Assembly: GCA_034665305.1 (NCBI GenBank)
Contig: JAXDFZ010000024.1
Span: 372,001-436,000, forward strand
DNA length: 64,000 nt
Direction of reading: 5' to 3'
Source: DASXRU01 sp034665305
GTDB lineage: Bacteria; Acidobacteriota; Blastocatellia; Pyrinomonadales; Pyrinomonadaceae
The notes beneath the pieces are model-generated. The model ran no database searches. It was not told the DNA's origin and was given only the letters and a program-made list of their open reading frames with translations. Below are positions 51,820 to 60,874 of the stretch, in pieces (the first letter of the stretch is position 1; each line of letters starts with the position of its first letter). The translations under genes were made by a program, and so were the position numbers.

Positions 51820-53556
51820 ATGACGCGCAAGCATTTCACCGTCACAATTCTGTTTTCGCTGGCACTGGTTTGGAGTGTTCCCGTGTTTGGCCAGAACGAC
51901 GCCAAGCCGGCGGCGCGACGCGTGTCCGCGTCCGCGCGCGTCAGCTGGCCCGCACAGACTGGAGCTTCTCGCTATCGTTTGCAGGTGGCGCGCGATCAAG
52001 GCTTCAGCGATATGGTTATCGATCGAGTTGTTAATGGAAATGGGTACTCGATTAGCGGCCTGGCGGAGGGGAAGTATTTCTGGCGTGTCCTGGCCATCGG
52101 TGGCTCAAGTGGATATTCGTCGCCAAAGGTGGTGCGACTGACAAAGCCCAGGCCGAAAGAATTGACGGAAACTGCGATCACGAAGAAACCAAACAAGCCG
52201 GCAGACAACACGAAGAGACCGACACCCAAAACGGCCACCGACAAACCCGGCAATCGGAACGCTCGCGACACTTCTCGCAAAGAACCTAAGACACCATTCA
52301 GGCCCTCGAATCCACCGACTACTGCGCGAGTACTTCCAACGGCGGTACCCACTCCGCGCGCAACGCCTTCGCCAAAAGCCCTTCCCGACAATGGCGGATG
52401 GCGCACAGTCACAGGAAATATTTCCTATCCCCTCGCGGCGCACTTGCGCTCCGCGACCGCGCTCGATCTCGTGGGGGTCAATTCGAACGGCACCGTTTAT
52501 GCGCTCGACGGTGCGAACGGGTCAGCACTCTGGACCACGCGCTTGCGATTGAACTCGAACGCAAGTACGGAAACGGCGTTGTCGAACTTTGCGCCAATCC
52601 TATTCAACCGGCGCGATGGGTTGGCAAACGTAGTAATTGCTTTTGATGGTGGCGTTCGCGCGCTGGAAGGGGCAACCGGATCGGAGCTCTGGCGCACAAA
52701 TCTTCCGGCCGGCGCCCTGGGAGGCATTGCCGCGGAAGGGATGCAGCAACAGCCGGCGACGATTTTCGTTGTCTCAGGATCGGGCCAGGACCTTCTGGTT
52801 TTAAACGGCGACACGGGCGCGATAACCGGCAAAACGGCGTTGCTCGCCCGGCCGTTTGGGCAGCCCGTGGCCTTCGCTTTAAAGAAAGCGCGGAATCTTT
52901 TACTGGTATTTGAGGGTGGCTTTGTCGAGTTAAGAGATTTGACTGGAAATGTGACGCGCTCCGTCCAGTTAGCGAACCCGACGACCCCGCCGCTTTTTGT
53001 TGCCGGCCCACGGGGCGGACTCATTCTGATCGGAACACAGACGGGATTGATGGCTTTGGATGCGGTCGACCTCCACACGGTCGGACGCGTAATGATCGAT
53101 GACGATTTTCCGCGCGGCAGATTATCACTCGAGGATCTCGATGGAGATGGAGCGCCGGAAGTAATCATGATTACCAACCGCGCCCGCGTCGTCGCCATCA
53201 ATACGACCGACGGCAAGATTCGCTGGGAGGCAAATGGCGCCACAGATGCAGCGTCGGCCGCCTTTGCTGACGTAAACAGCGACGGCGTGCTCGACGTGCT
53301 GGTCGCGGCGTGGCCTGCGTTCGCAGTTGCACTTTCCGGTCGCGATGGCTCGTTACTCTGGCGAGCTGACGAGGACATGGATCCTGCGGCGCGTATGCCG
53401 TTTGGCTCGGGTCGCAGTCTGGTTACTGCATCAGTGAACGGCGGTAGCAACGCGATCGTGGCCGGGACAGATTCGTATCGCAAAGCCTTCCGGGCCGTCG
53501 GGCTCCCGCGCGGATCAGTCAGAACCGGACCGCCGGGTGTTGCCTCGCAACCCTAG
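51820..53556 (+). CDS. Secreted fibronectin III-like / PQQ-type beta-propeller protein
   Basis: 578 residues. Signal peptide to about residue 25 (ends VFG). A fibronectin-III-like domain (about 45-107), then a Lys/Pro/Thr-rich linker (about 110-185). A beta-propeller-like region follows with repeats of the type NGTVYALDGANGSALWTTRL and GGVRALEGATGSELWRTNLP (PQQ/quinoprotein-like blades). Calcium-binding-like FG-GAP loops are DLDGDGAPEVIMI and DVNSDGVLDVLVA. No catalytic PQQ site is seen, so it is likely a binding or structural envelope protein. Confidence 0.8.
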   Translation: MTRKHFTVTILFSLALVWSVPVFGQNDAKPAARRVSASARVSWPAQTGASRYRLQVARDQGFSDMVIDRVVNGNGYSISGLAEGKYFWRVLAIGGSSGYSSPKVVRLTKPRPKELTETAITKKPNKPADNTKRPTPKTATDKPGNRNARDTSRKEPKTPFRPSNPPTTARVLPTAVPTPRATPSPKALPDNGGWRTVTGNISYPLAAHLRSATALDLVGVNSNGTVYALDGANGSALWTTRLRLNSNASTETALSNFAPILFNRRDGLANVVIAFDGGVRALEGATGSELWRTNLPAGALGGIAAEGMQQQPATIFVVSGSGQDLLVLNGDTGAITGKTALLARPFGQPVAFALKKARNLLLVFEGGFVELRDLTGNVTRSVQLANPTTPPLFVAGPRGGLILIGTQTGLMALDAVDLHTVGRVMIDDDFPRGRLSLEDLDGDGAPEVIMITNRARVVAINTTDGKIRWEANGATDAASAAFADVNSDGVLDVLVAAWPAFAVALSGRDGSLLWRADEDMDPAARMPFGSGRSLVTASVNGGSNAIVAGTDSYRKAFRAVGLPRGSVRTGPPGVASQP

Positions 53557-53566
53557 CGGAACGCTG

Positions 53567-53650
53567 TCTCAGGTCTCAAGTCTCAAGTCTCAGGTTCAAG
53601 CCTGAGCCAAACCCCTGAGACCTGAGTCTTGAGACCTGAGACCTGAGACC
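53567..53650. repeat. Heptad repeat hairpin after the propeller gene
   Basis: Units TCAGGTC, TCAAGTC, TCAAGTC, TCAGGTT are followed by the inverted units TGAGACC, TGAGTCT, TGAGACC, TGAGACC, TGAGACC. The two blocks are complementary and make a long hairpin. They begin 11 bases past the stop codon. Confidence 0.85.
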
Positions 53651-53687
53651 GTCGCTTTAAGTACCGATTCACCTCTGACAATAAACA

Positions 53688-53840
53688 ATGATCTGGCTAT
53701 TAGGCATTGCGCTGACGCTGATTTGGTTTGTGGAAAAGTTCATCCTCCATAAGGGCGGCTTCATCCACATTCTCCTCCTGTGCGCGATTGCCGTCTTTGT
53801 CATCCAATGGGTGGCCCATCGCCGCGCCAGGCCCGCTTAG
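53688..53840 (+). CDS. lmo0937/DUF5670-like small membrane protein
   Basis: 50 residues with two hydrophobic segments (MIWLLGIALTLIWFVEKFIL and FIHILLLCAIAVFVIQW) and a basic end. The layout matches the small membrane proteins at 29.0 and 29.3 kb, though the sequence is more distant. ATG start with only a weak ribosome-binding site. Confidence 0.6.
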   Translation: MIWLLGIALTLIWFVEKFILHKGGFIHILLLCAIAVFVIQWVAHRRARPA

Positions 53841-53859
53841 GTCAGTAGCCCGACCTTCC

Positions 53860-54000
53860 AACACTCAAGCTCTTGGAGTGCCGCGTCCCGACGCCGCTTT
53901 GGCCGACCTCCGCAGTCGCCGTTTCTGAATAATAAGACTCATTTATGAACAGATGGCCAAAGCGCCGTCAGGCCGGCGCGCTCCGAGGAGTTGAGTGTTA
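53860..54000. repeat. Imperfect inverted repeat of about 45-base arms
   Basis: Arms at about 53860-53904 (AACACTCAAGCTCTTGGAGTG...) and 53955-54000 are inverted copies with several mismatches, separated by about 50 bases. The core CTTGGAGTGCCGCG...CGCTTTGGCC is related to the element at 60.7 kb, so this is a small dispersed palindromic family. No open frame is supported in 53841-54150. Confidence 0.75.
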
Positions 54001-54150
54001 GGGTTGCTTCTCGCCCCGCTCAAAGCTGAAGTTGCGTTACAAACCCCCTTCGGCAACAATGTCCCCATGATTTGGCATCAATTACTTAGGTATTGATTTG
54101 TCCACCGGTTGTCTCCCGTTGAAGTCTACTTTGCATGGAGTTTTCCAACA

Positions 54151-55752
54151 ATGAGCCCTAAAACTCTTTCAAGCACTCCGACGAAAATCGCGCGCAATAT
54201 CGTTATCAGACGAAGTTTCCTGCTGGTACTGACACTCTTGGCGCTGGCCGTTGGTGGCGTCGCACAGCGGGACTTGCCGCGGCAGACGGTCGCCATAACT
54301 TACCCGTTGGATCAAACGGTCGCGGTGAAGTTTCGTGGCACGACCCGTTTGCCCCGGTTGAGTGGCAACGCCAAAGTCCGGCGCGCCGGCCGGCGCGGCA
54401 CGCGGGTCGAACTGAACATTGAAAATCTGCCGCGCGCTTCCGAATTGGGCGGCGCATACACAACCTATGTGCTCTGGGCCATCTCGCCCGATGGCGCGGT
54501 TGACAATCTCGGTGAGATCAAGCGCAGCGGCAGTTCCTTTGTCGATTCAAAAGTTGATGTGACTACCCCGCTGCAGACATTTTCACTCGTAGTGACAGCC
54601 GAACCGCATTTCCTGGTGCGCATCCCCAGCCGGATGGTCGTGCTGGAGAACCTGGCGCCGCTGCGATCCGATCAAGCGGGAGTCGCCGTAGTCAACGTCC
54701 AGTACATTGGCAACAGCAGCGACTACTTCCGCGACGCGCGCGTGCCGGAGATTGCCGAGACTGATTACCGCGAAACGCCGACCACGTTGCTGGGCGCGCG
54801 TCAGGCCTTGAACCTTGCCCGCTACGCCGGCGCTGAGCGCGATGCGCCCGCAGAACTGCAGACGGCGCAGACCGATTTGCAACTAGCCGAGAACGCGTGG
54901 CGCACCAAGCAATCAACCGCGGAGGTCGACATTCTGGCTCGCCGCGCGACCAGCAGCGGCGCCAAGGCAGAGGAAATGGCGCTGGCGCGAAAGGCTTCGC
55001 GCGTCCGGCGTGAAGAGCTGGAACGCCGCGATGCGGCTGTGCGTTCGGCGGAAAAGTCGGCGGCGGAATCTGAACGAGAAACAGGAAGGGTCAATGCCGA
55101 ACTCGAATCCGAAAGGCGGGCGAGGGAATTGGCCGAACGTGACGCGGAATCGGCCACGCAACAGTTGCGTGACGCGCGAACTGAAATTGCGCGTTTACGG
55201 GACGAGCTGCAAACCGTCCGTTCCGAAGGCGACGACGCAAAGCTCAAACTTGCGCGATTGGAAGGCGAAAAGCAGGCGGAGGAAAACCGCCGCTCGGCTG
55301 AACGGCGATCCGTGGATCAGAGAGCGGCTGCCGATAGTTTGAAGCAGGCGCTGGCCCGCTACGGCAGCGTGCGAGACAACACCCGTGGCGTATTGCTGGT
55401 CCTACCGGAATCTATCTGGGCCAACCCGCGTTCCAGCAATTTATCCCCAAGTGCAAGCGCGCGGCTTGAGCCCCTGGCAGCTCTGTTGGCCAACAACGCC
55501 GACTATCAAATTGTAATCGAGACCTTCACCGACAACCGCGGCAGTGAAATTGCATTGCAACAACTGACGCAGGATCGCGCCAGGGTCTTATCCGAACGGT
55601 TCGCGGCGGGAGGACTCGACGTCACTCGGATGCAGCCGAACGGCATGGGCGCAGCGAATCCAGTCGCGCCGAATACAACCCCGGCAGGAAGGACCAAGAA
55701 TCGCCGGACGGAAGTGACACTGATTCCGAGTTCGCAAGCCAGCAATGAATAA
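54151..55752 (+). CDS. OmpA-family protein with coiled coil
   Basis: 533 residues from ATG 54151; a TTG start upstream is rejected because the signal peptide (about residues 16-37) follows this ATG. An N-terminal beta-rich region (about 40-170), a long charged coiled coil (about 215-390, rich in Arg/Glu/Ala) and a C-terminal OmpA peptidoglycan-binding domain (YQIVIETFTDNRGSEIALQQ, RTKNRRTEVTLIP). It probably tethers an envelope element to peptidoglycan. Ends with a heptad repeat 3 bases past its stop. Confidence 0.87.
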   Translation: MSPKTLSSTPTKIARNIVIRRSFLLVLTLLALAVGGVAQRDLPRQTVAITYPLDQTVAVKFRGTTRLPRLSGNAKVRRAGRRGTRVELNIENLPRASELGGAYTTYVLWAISPDGAVDNLGEIKRSGSSFVDSKVDVTTPLQTFSLVVTAEPHFLVRIPSRMVVLENLAPLRSDQAGVAVVNVQYIGNSSDYFRDARVPEIAETDYRETPTTLLGARQALNLARYAGAERDAPAELQTAQTDLQLAENAWRTKQSTAEVDILARRATSSGAKAEEMALARKASRVRREELERRDAAVRSAEKSAAESERETGRVNAELESERRARELAERDAESATQQLRDARTEIARLRDELQTVRSEGDDAKLKLARLEGEKQAEENRRSAERRSVDQRAAADSLKQALARYGSVRDNTRGVLLVLPESIWANPRSSNLSPSASARLEPLAALLANNADYQIVIETFTDNRGSEIALQQLTQDRARVLSERFAAGGLDVTRMQPNGMGAANPVAPNTTPAGRTKNRRTEVTLIPSSQASNE

Positions 55753-55755
55753 GGA

Positions 55756-55920
55756 AGCAGTGGGCAGTAGGGAGTGAGCAGTGGGCAGTGAGCAGTGGGC
55801 AGTTCAAAACCGTTCCTTACTGCTCACTGCTCACGGCCACCTGCGAACTGTCTACTGCCCACTGCTCACTGCCAACTGCCCACTGCTCACTGCCAACTGC
55901 CCACTGCCAACTGCCCACTG
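55756..55920. repeat. Long heptad repeat hairpin between the OmpA and kinase genes
   Basis: Plus-sense units such as AGCAGTG and GGCAGTG run from about 55756 to 55801. The inverted units ACTGCTC, ACTGCCA, ACTGCCC follow up to 55920. Forward and inverted runs are complementary and can pair over many heptads. An in-frame extension of the histidine-kinase frame across it reads as a Leu/Pro/Thr/Ala/His/Cys repeat and is almost certainly not translated. Confidence 0.9.
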
Positions 55921-55929
55921 ATTCCCGCC

Positions 55930-58023
55930 ATGTCTCTTCTGGAAATTCTTCAACTCGTCGGTTACAGCCTGGGTGCCGTCCTACCCTTGTGGATGGGAGG
56001 GATGCTCATCAGGCGGCGCGCCGATTTGGGCGCCATGCAAAAGTTGCTATTGGCGCTTGCTCTTTGCATGGGCGGATGGCATGCCGCCAACCTGATTGTT
56101 ACGGTTCACACAATGTTAGGGCTGGGCAACAACGTCTGGTCCACGTTGTTGCGGGCCGCTGACACGATTGCCGTTATCAGTATTACCTTCACTTACTCGC
56201 TGCTGCTTCACGTTCACCTGCACCTCTGGGCTAACGCTCGCTCCCGGGAGTTAACCCGCAGCGAACGCATTCGTGTCTATCTCTGTTACCTGCCGTGCCT
56301 GGGTTTGGTGTTGGGCGTTCCACTGATTTGGATCGGCCCATACGCGCCAATGTTCACGAAGCTCTCGGTGTTTGTCGTCCCGTTTGTCTTGTGGATTGCC
56401 TACTGCCTGGGATTGGTGGCTGTCACTGAAGCACTAATCGCCCGTCGCTCGCGCAACTCCGGTGAGCGACGCATCATGGTGACGCTGGCGTTTTCTTTTG
56501 TCGGCATAGGCATCTTGATTCTCTCGGCGCTGGCCCTCGGCTTGGGTGAGGGCACGGCGTTGGGACTCTACTTGAAGACGCTCGCGAATTTGGGTTCGCT
56601 GCTGCCTTCAGCCCTGCTGGCCTACTACATATATCGGTATCGGTTTCTTGAACTGATCATCAAGGAGAGTTTGATTGTCGCGTCGTTCGCGGCCGTCGTG
56701 TTAGTTATTTATCTGTACGGAATTCGGGTGATCGGCGAGCTGCTCACCGCGCGTTATGGCGTCCGCACCGGAGTGATTGAGGGATTGATGATCCTGGCGC
56801 TGACGTTGGTCGCGGCGCCGCTGCGGCGCTGGCTGGAGAAGAAATTTCGGACTTTGTTCGAACGCGAAACTGCTCTTTACCGTGATGTGGTGGCGCGAAT
56901 CGGATCGCAGGCAGGACATCATAAAAATCTTCCGGAGCTTTTGCACTTTGTGGAAGCACAGACCGCCAAAGCCCTGGGACTGCGGCGCGTGACGATCGTC
57001 GTAAGCGGCGGAGCGGGAGAAGAAATCACGGCGGGCGCCAACACTTCCGTGGCTGAGATCGGTTGGACCAGCCAATTAATCGAGAATGCGAAAAACAGTG
57101 GCGCGCAGGTTATCGAGGGCGATAGCGTCCTGACCAGCAGGGAATATTCGCTGGCTTACCCGCTGCGCCGTGAAGAGCAAACGATCGGCTTGATGCTAAT
57201 CGAAGCGCCCGGCAACGCGGTGGCGCCAGATGTGCGCGCCGTGCTGGAAGTACTGGCAGGTCAGGTCGCGATCGCGATCGAGGATTGCCGCCTGGTCGAA
57301 GAGAATGTCCGCCTCGAACGGCGCTTGGCCGAAGGCGAACGGCTGGCGGCGCTCGGACAAATGGCCGCCACAGTCGCGCATGAAGTGAAAAATCCGCTAT
57401 CGGCGATCAAGTCGATTGCCCAGGTGATGCGCGAAGACGATCAGTTGAGCGATGAGTACGCCAAGGATTTGACGATGATTGTTGGCGAGACGGATCGGTT
57501 GAGCCAGAGCGTCACGCAACTGCTCAGCTTCGCGCGACGCGAACCGCCGGCGTCATCTCCCTGCAGTGCCGACGACCTGGCTCGCGCGGTCGCGGATCTG
57601 TTTCGCGCGAATGCCGGCGGCAAGCGCATCGCGATTGAGTGTCTGGCGCGTTCGTCGTCGGAACTGAATGGTGTCAGCGCGGGCGCGGTTCGGGATGCAT
57701 TATCCAATCTCTTACTCAACGCCTTACAAGCGACACCGGCCGGCGGTCAGATAAAGATCGAAGCCTTTCGCAAGAATGGGGATGTGGTCTTTGCGGTGAC
57801 CGATAGTGGCCCGGGGATTTCCACTGATTTGCAAACGCGCATCTGGGAACCATTCTTCACTACCCGGCAGCGGGGCACCGGACTCGGGTTGGCGATTGTG
57901 CGCAAGCGCATGGAAGAAGCCGGAGGATCGGCGACCCTGGCGCCAAGAGACAATGATCGGGGTGCTCGGTTTGAACTACGACTGCCGCTGAATTCGGTGC
58001 GAGGTATGGGTCATGAGCGATGA
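55930..58023 (+). CDS. Membrane sensor histidine kinase with GAF domain
   Basis: 697 residues from ATG 55930. The earlier start at 55795 lies within the repeat and is rejected. About eight N-terminal membrane helices (1-300), a GAF domain (about 320-440), then the HisKA H-box AATVAHEVKNPLSAIKSIAQ (His about 484). HATPase boxes are NLLLNALQAT, DSGPGIS and GTGLGLAIVRKRM. No receiver or HAMP. The closest response regulator in the window is at 51.0 kb; a direct pairing is not shown. Confidence 0.9.
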   Translation: MSLLEILQLVGYSLGAVLPLWMGGMLIRRRADLGAMQKLLLALALCMGGWHAANLIVTVHTMLGLGNNVWSTLLRAADTIAVISITFTYSLLLHVHLHLWANARSRELTRSERIRVYLCYLPCLGLVLGVPLIWIGPYAPMFTKLSVFVVPFVLWIAYCLGLVAVTEALIARRSRNSGERRIMVTLAFSFVGIGILILSALALGLGEGTALGLYLKTLANLGSLLPSALLAYYIYRYRFLELIIKESLIVASFAAVVLVIYLYGIRVIGELLTARYGVRTGVIEGLMILALTLVAAPLRRWLEKKFRTLFERETALYRDVVARIGSQAGHHKNLPELLHFVEAQTAKALGLRRVTIVVSGGAGEEITAGANTSVAEIGWTSQLIENAKNSGAQVIEGDSVLTSREYSLAYPLRREEQTIGLMLIEAPGNAVAPDVRAVLEVLAGQVAIAIEDCRLVEENVRLERRLAEGERLAALGQMAATVAHEVKNPLSAIKSIAQVMREDDQLSDEYAKDLTMIVGETDRLSQSVTQLLSFARREPPASSPCSADDLARAVADLFRANAGGKRIAIECLARSSSELNGVSAGAVRDALSNLLLNALQATPAGGQIKIEAFRKNGDVVFAVTDSGPGISTDLQTRIWEPFFTTRQRGTGLGLAIVRKRMEEAGGSATLAPRDNDRGARFELRLPLNSVRGMGHER

Positions 58024-58034
58024 GTCATAACTCC

Positions 58035-58835
58035 TCACTCCCTAATACTACGCTGGCGTACAGCCTCATACAGCAAAATCCCGGTCGCTACCGCGACGTT
58101 AAGACTTTCGACATTTGCTTGCATTGGGATTTTGACTGCCTCATCGGTTAGAGCGATCTCTTCATCCGACAGCCCGCTTGATTCCGGTCCGACAACGAGT
58201 GCGCTCGGCTGGCACCAGTTCGCATCACTGAAAAGTTTTCCCGCCTGCCCGTCAGCTGAAATTGTGCGAATGGCTCGCTCGGCACACCAGGAAATCGCTT
58301 CCGCGTAGGTCGGTCCACCCCAGACTGGAAGCCGAAATGCCGACCCCATCGCACCGCGCAACGACTTTGGCGAAAAAGGATCGGCGGTCTGCGAGGTGGC
58401 TATCGCGCCTGACGCTCCCGCCGCTTCCGCGGTCCGCAGGATGGCACCAACGTTCACCGGGTTGTTGATACTGTGCATAACGACGAGTAGCGGCGTTTCT
58501 GTCTGTCGCGCCGCAAAACTCTCCGAACCGCTTTCCGGCCGTTGAGCGAGAGCAATTATCCCCTGGGGCGTTTTTGTATAGGAGATCGAACCCAACAGTT
58601 GTTCGGTCGTAGAGGCAGACCGTTCCGCAACGTTCTCCAACTCCTTGATTAGGCTCGCCGCTCGCTCCTTTGCCGCTATCTGGTCGGAATAGATAAGAGC
58701 TTCGATGGGGAGGTGGGACCGCAATGCTTCTTCACAAAGGCGCAGTCCTTCGATGAAGATTAGTTCCGGCACCTTCCCATCGCGCACGGCGCGCGCGTGA
58801 CGCAGCAGGGAATTGTCGCGGCTATTGATGATCAT
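58035..58835 (-). CDS. TrmH/SpoU-family RNA 2'-O-methyltransferase
   Basis: 266 residues from ATG 58835; the longer start lies over the neighbouring gene. SpoU-type substrate-binding domain, then the SPOUT knot with motifs HSINNPVNVGAILRTAEAAG (about 138-157), VVGPESSGLSDEEI and PMQANVESLNVAVATGILLY. It methylates a ribose in rRNA or tRNA; the exact nucleotide cannot be assigned. Start overlaps the stop of the upstream endonuclease/phosphatase gene (ATGA). Confidence 0.92.
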   Translation of the reverse strand: MIINSRDNSLLRHARAVRDGKVPELIFIEGLRLCEEALRSHLPIEALIYSDQIAAKERAASLIKELENVAERSASTTEQLLGSISYTKTPQGIIALAQRPESGSESFAARQTETPLLVVMHSINNPVNVGAILRTAEAAGASGAIATSQTADPFSPKSLRGAMGSAFRLPVWGGPTYAEAISWCAERAIRTISADGQAGKLFSDANWCQPSALVVGPESSGLSDEEIALTDEAVKIPMQANVESLNVAVATGILLYEAVRQRSIRE

Positions 58836-59776
58836 TTCGGCAATGCCAGTTCGGCCCAGATGGGCCAGTGATCTGAAACATTCAGCGGCCGGGCGACGCC
58901 CCATTTGGTGACGACCAGATCGCGCACGAAGATCCAGTCTGCGTGAAGCTTGATCGCGGCGCCGCGCCACGTGGGCGTGCCGGTGGGAAAGGGCGTGACG
59001 TAACCCTGCGCTTCCATGAAGCGGCGGACTTCAATGCACTTCTCACGCGAGAGCGTGTTGAAGTCGCCCATGATTACGGTTGGTCCGTCATACTTCGCTG
59101 TGTCGGCAAGCACCACCTCCAACTGATCATGCTGCCCCGCGAGCGAAGCATGCGGATCGATATGGACGTTGTATATCCGCAAAGGGTTTTTGGCGATTGC
59201 CATCGTTGCCGCCATGGCCAAACGGGGTCGCCACTTACATTCTTTCCATGGCAAATCAAGCCGCGTCACTTCGGAGAGCGGCCACCGGCTCAACAGGGCA
59301 ACGCCGGTGTCGCCTTCGTCGTACAGCGCGATTTGTTCTTCAAAGTCCAGCCACCACTGGCGCACCTGCGGCGGCGTGCCGCGCGGGATTTCGGCCGGGG
59401 CATGAATCCAGGCCATGCCAAGTTCTTTCGCAAGCGCGCGTGCAACGTGAAGACCTCCCGCGCGCCCGGTCTCTTTGTCCGCTTCCTGCAATGCTAGAAT
59501 GTCCGGCCGCGGCAAAAGCTTGCCTTCTGAAAAAGCGCGTCCGGCTGTCTGAATATTCCTGGCCACTGCATCAGAACGTTGACCGGGAATGTTGATGCCG
59601 AACTTGCGCAGGATGCCGCTGGAAATCAGTCCCCGACCAACTGCGTAACGAATATTGTAGGTGGCGACAACAACAGCGTCCCTGCGGTCACTGGTTTCAC
59701 CCGGCAATATGACGTTGCCGAATTCGAGGCGATCGTTGGAATTCGCTCTGTCTGTGGGATTATCGGAAATTAGCAT
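58832..59776 (-). CDS. Endonuclease/exonuclease/phosphatase-family protein
   Basis: 314 residues. Motifs: VVATYNIRYAVGRG (early metal ligand Asn), LALQEADKETGR (Glu ligand), NVHIDPH, VIMGDFNTLSREKC (Asp and Asn ligands) and VSDHWPIWAEL (C-terminal catalytic His). No signal peptide, so likely cytosolic, Mg-dependent, acting on a phosphodiester; substrate unknown. Overlaps the methyltransferase start by four bases, suggesting joint expression. Confidence 0.9.
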   Translation of the reverse strand: MLISDNPTDRANSNDRLEFGNVILPGETSDRRDAVVVATYNIRYAVGRGLISSGILRKFGINIPGQRSDAVARNIQTAGRAFSEGKLLPRPDILALQEADKETGRAGGLHVARALAKELGMAWIHAPAEIPRGTPPQVRQWWLDFEEQIALYDEGDTGVALLSRWPLSEVTRLDLPWKECKWRPRLAMAATMAIAKNPLRIYNVHIDPHASLAGQHDQLEVVLADTAKYDGPTVIMGDFNTLSREKCIEVRRFMEAQGYVTPFPTGTPTWRGAAIKLHADWIFVRDLVVTKWGVARPLNVSDHWPIWAELALPK

Positions 59777-59856
59777 TCACGCTATGTTTACGCAAAAAGG
59801 TTTTGTAACGCAAACTGTTAGTTTCCGTAAGCAAAGTAGCAATCGAAAGGTTACTA
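59777..59856. promoter_or_regulatory. Divergent short upstream region
   Basis: 80 bases between the nuclease-like gene (minus) and the receiver-like gene (plus). No promoter box could be assigned. Confidence 0.3.
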
Positions 59857-60207
59857 ATGATAATTGCAGTTGTTGACGACATGATCTTCATTTCGAAGAT
59901 TCGTGCAGCGGCGGAAACTCTGAACGTCGCGATACGGTTCGTTAGAAACAGCGACGCCCTTTTCGCAGCCGCACGGGAATCACATCCATCCCTCATCATT
60001 GTCGATCTCCATTCGCAAAAGGTAGGCCCTCTCGAGTTGGCAAAGGGCCTGAGGTCCGATGCGGGCCTGCAAGACATTCCGCTGCTTGGCTTTTACTCTC
60101 ATGTGGAAACTGAGCTGCGACGGCAGGCTGAGGAGGCGGGCTTTGATCGCGTTATGCCGCGATCTGCATTCAGCGCTGGACTGGCTCAGATCCTCGCACC
60201 GTCTTAA
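59857..60207 (+). CDS. Stand-alone degenerate response-regulator receiver
   Basis: 116 residues and receiver-like throughout. The acidic pair is seen in VVDDMIF and the possible phospho-acceptor Asp in LIIVDLHSQ, but the usual Lys before Pro in the fifth strand is replaced (VMPRSAFSAG). The family Thr/Ser is present as FYSHVE. No output domain. It may be a pseudo-receiver that interacts without phosphorylation; the partner is unknown. Confidence 0.72.
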   Translation: MIIAVVDDMIFISKIRAAAETLNVAIRFVRNSDALFAAARESHPSLIIVDLHSQKVGPLELAKGLRSDAGLQDIPLLGFYSHVETELRRQAEEAGFDRVMPRSAFSAGLAQILAPS

Positions 60208-60210
60208 TGG

Positions 60211-60597
60211 TGGCACAGACTTCAGTCTGTGATTCAGTCCGACGTAAAAGGTTCACAGACTAAAGGAAGCTCTGAATAAGTTGATTATTGGTTGCCTTAG
60301 CCCGCGGAGCGTGGCGATAGCGTAAAGCCTGGGGTGGAGCGAGGCTTGGCGAGCGGAACCCCAGGATCCGTGGCATACCAGGTTGCAGCCCGCGACGTGG
60401 GCGACAGCCTATTCATCATCAGCAACTGGCAGCGCTAGGGCTATCGCACGCTTCGCGCGCTTGAATTTCATTATGGTCGCCAACCTGGGGTTCCGCTCCG
60501 CTCCACCCCAGGCTTTACGCTGTCGCCGCGCTCCGCGGGCTGATACAAATCAAACTAATGATGAACTTGACCATATCTTCCTAAAGTCTGTGCCACA
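60211..60597. repeat. Composite inverted-repeat element (MITE-like)
   Basis: Outer ends TGGCACAGACTT (60211-60222) and AAGTCTGTGCCA (60586-60597) are inverted. CACAGACTAAAGGAAG at about 60252 also pairs with the right end. Inside, arms 60301-60362 and 60487-60540 are inverted copies over more than 50 bases with one 8-base indel (CCCGCGGAGCGTGGCGATAG...). The middle 125 bases hold no supported gene. It fits a non-autonomous palindromic mobile element. A continuous plus-strand frame crosses it but has no homology. Confidence 0.75.
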
Positions 60598-60724
60598 CGA
60601 TTACTTCCCGAGATTTTGTTTGCGGGCCGTGGCCCAACGTGTTACAAGGCAAGCAGGCCGATCAAAACATCAACCAGTCCCTATGTGCCTTCCGACAGAG
60701 CGCGAGCTTTCGCTAACTAATGCC

Positions 60725-60855
60725 ACTCTTTGGAGTGCGGCGGCTGAGCGGAGCGGCGACGAGCCTTCGGTTAGTTCTCGAATCAAACTAAGAACAAAGC
60801 TGCTTCGCAAATCCAAAGCGGTGACGCGCTACGCTTGCCACCGCACTCCAAATAA
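60725..60855. repeat. Inverted TTTGGAGTGCGGCGG-type element
   Basis: The outer arms CTTTGGAGTGCGG (60728-60740) and CCGCACTCCAAA (60840-60851) are complementary. Inner copies such as GCGGAGCGGCGACGAG and CCAAAGCGGTGACGCGC add further pairing. Its core matches the element at 53.9 kb. It lies just upstream of the barrel gene, within about 20 bases of its likely start. Confidence 0.7.
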
Positions 60856-60874
60856 GGACTCACGCCGTAATCGA

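Noticed and set aside
50910..51905. Long minus-strand open frame of 331 codons
   Set aside because: It lies antisense to the response-regulator gene, has no recognisable domain, and arises from the codon bias of the real gene.
52497..53483. Long minus-strand open frame of 328 codons
   Set aside because: Antisense shadow of the secreted propeller-like protein, Ser/Pro/Arg-rich and without family features.
55756..55920. CRISPR array
   Set aside because: Units are 7 bases without unique spacers, and forward and inverted runs pair with each other. No cas genes are nearby.
55795..55929. N-terminal extension of the histidine kinase
   Set aside because: It translates the heptad repeat; the membrane region starts cleanly at ATG 55930.
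60383..60874. N-terminal extension of the barrel gene
   Set aside because: It covers palindromic repeat DNA, has no homology, and would place the signal peptide 164 residues inside the protein.
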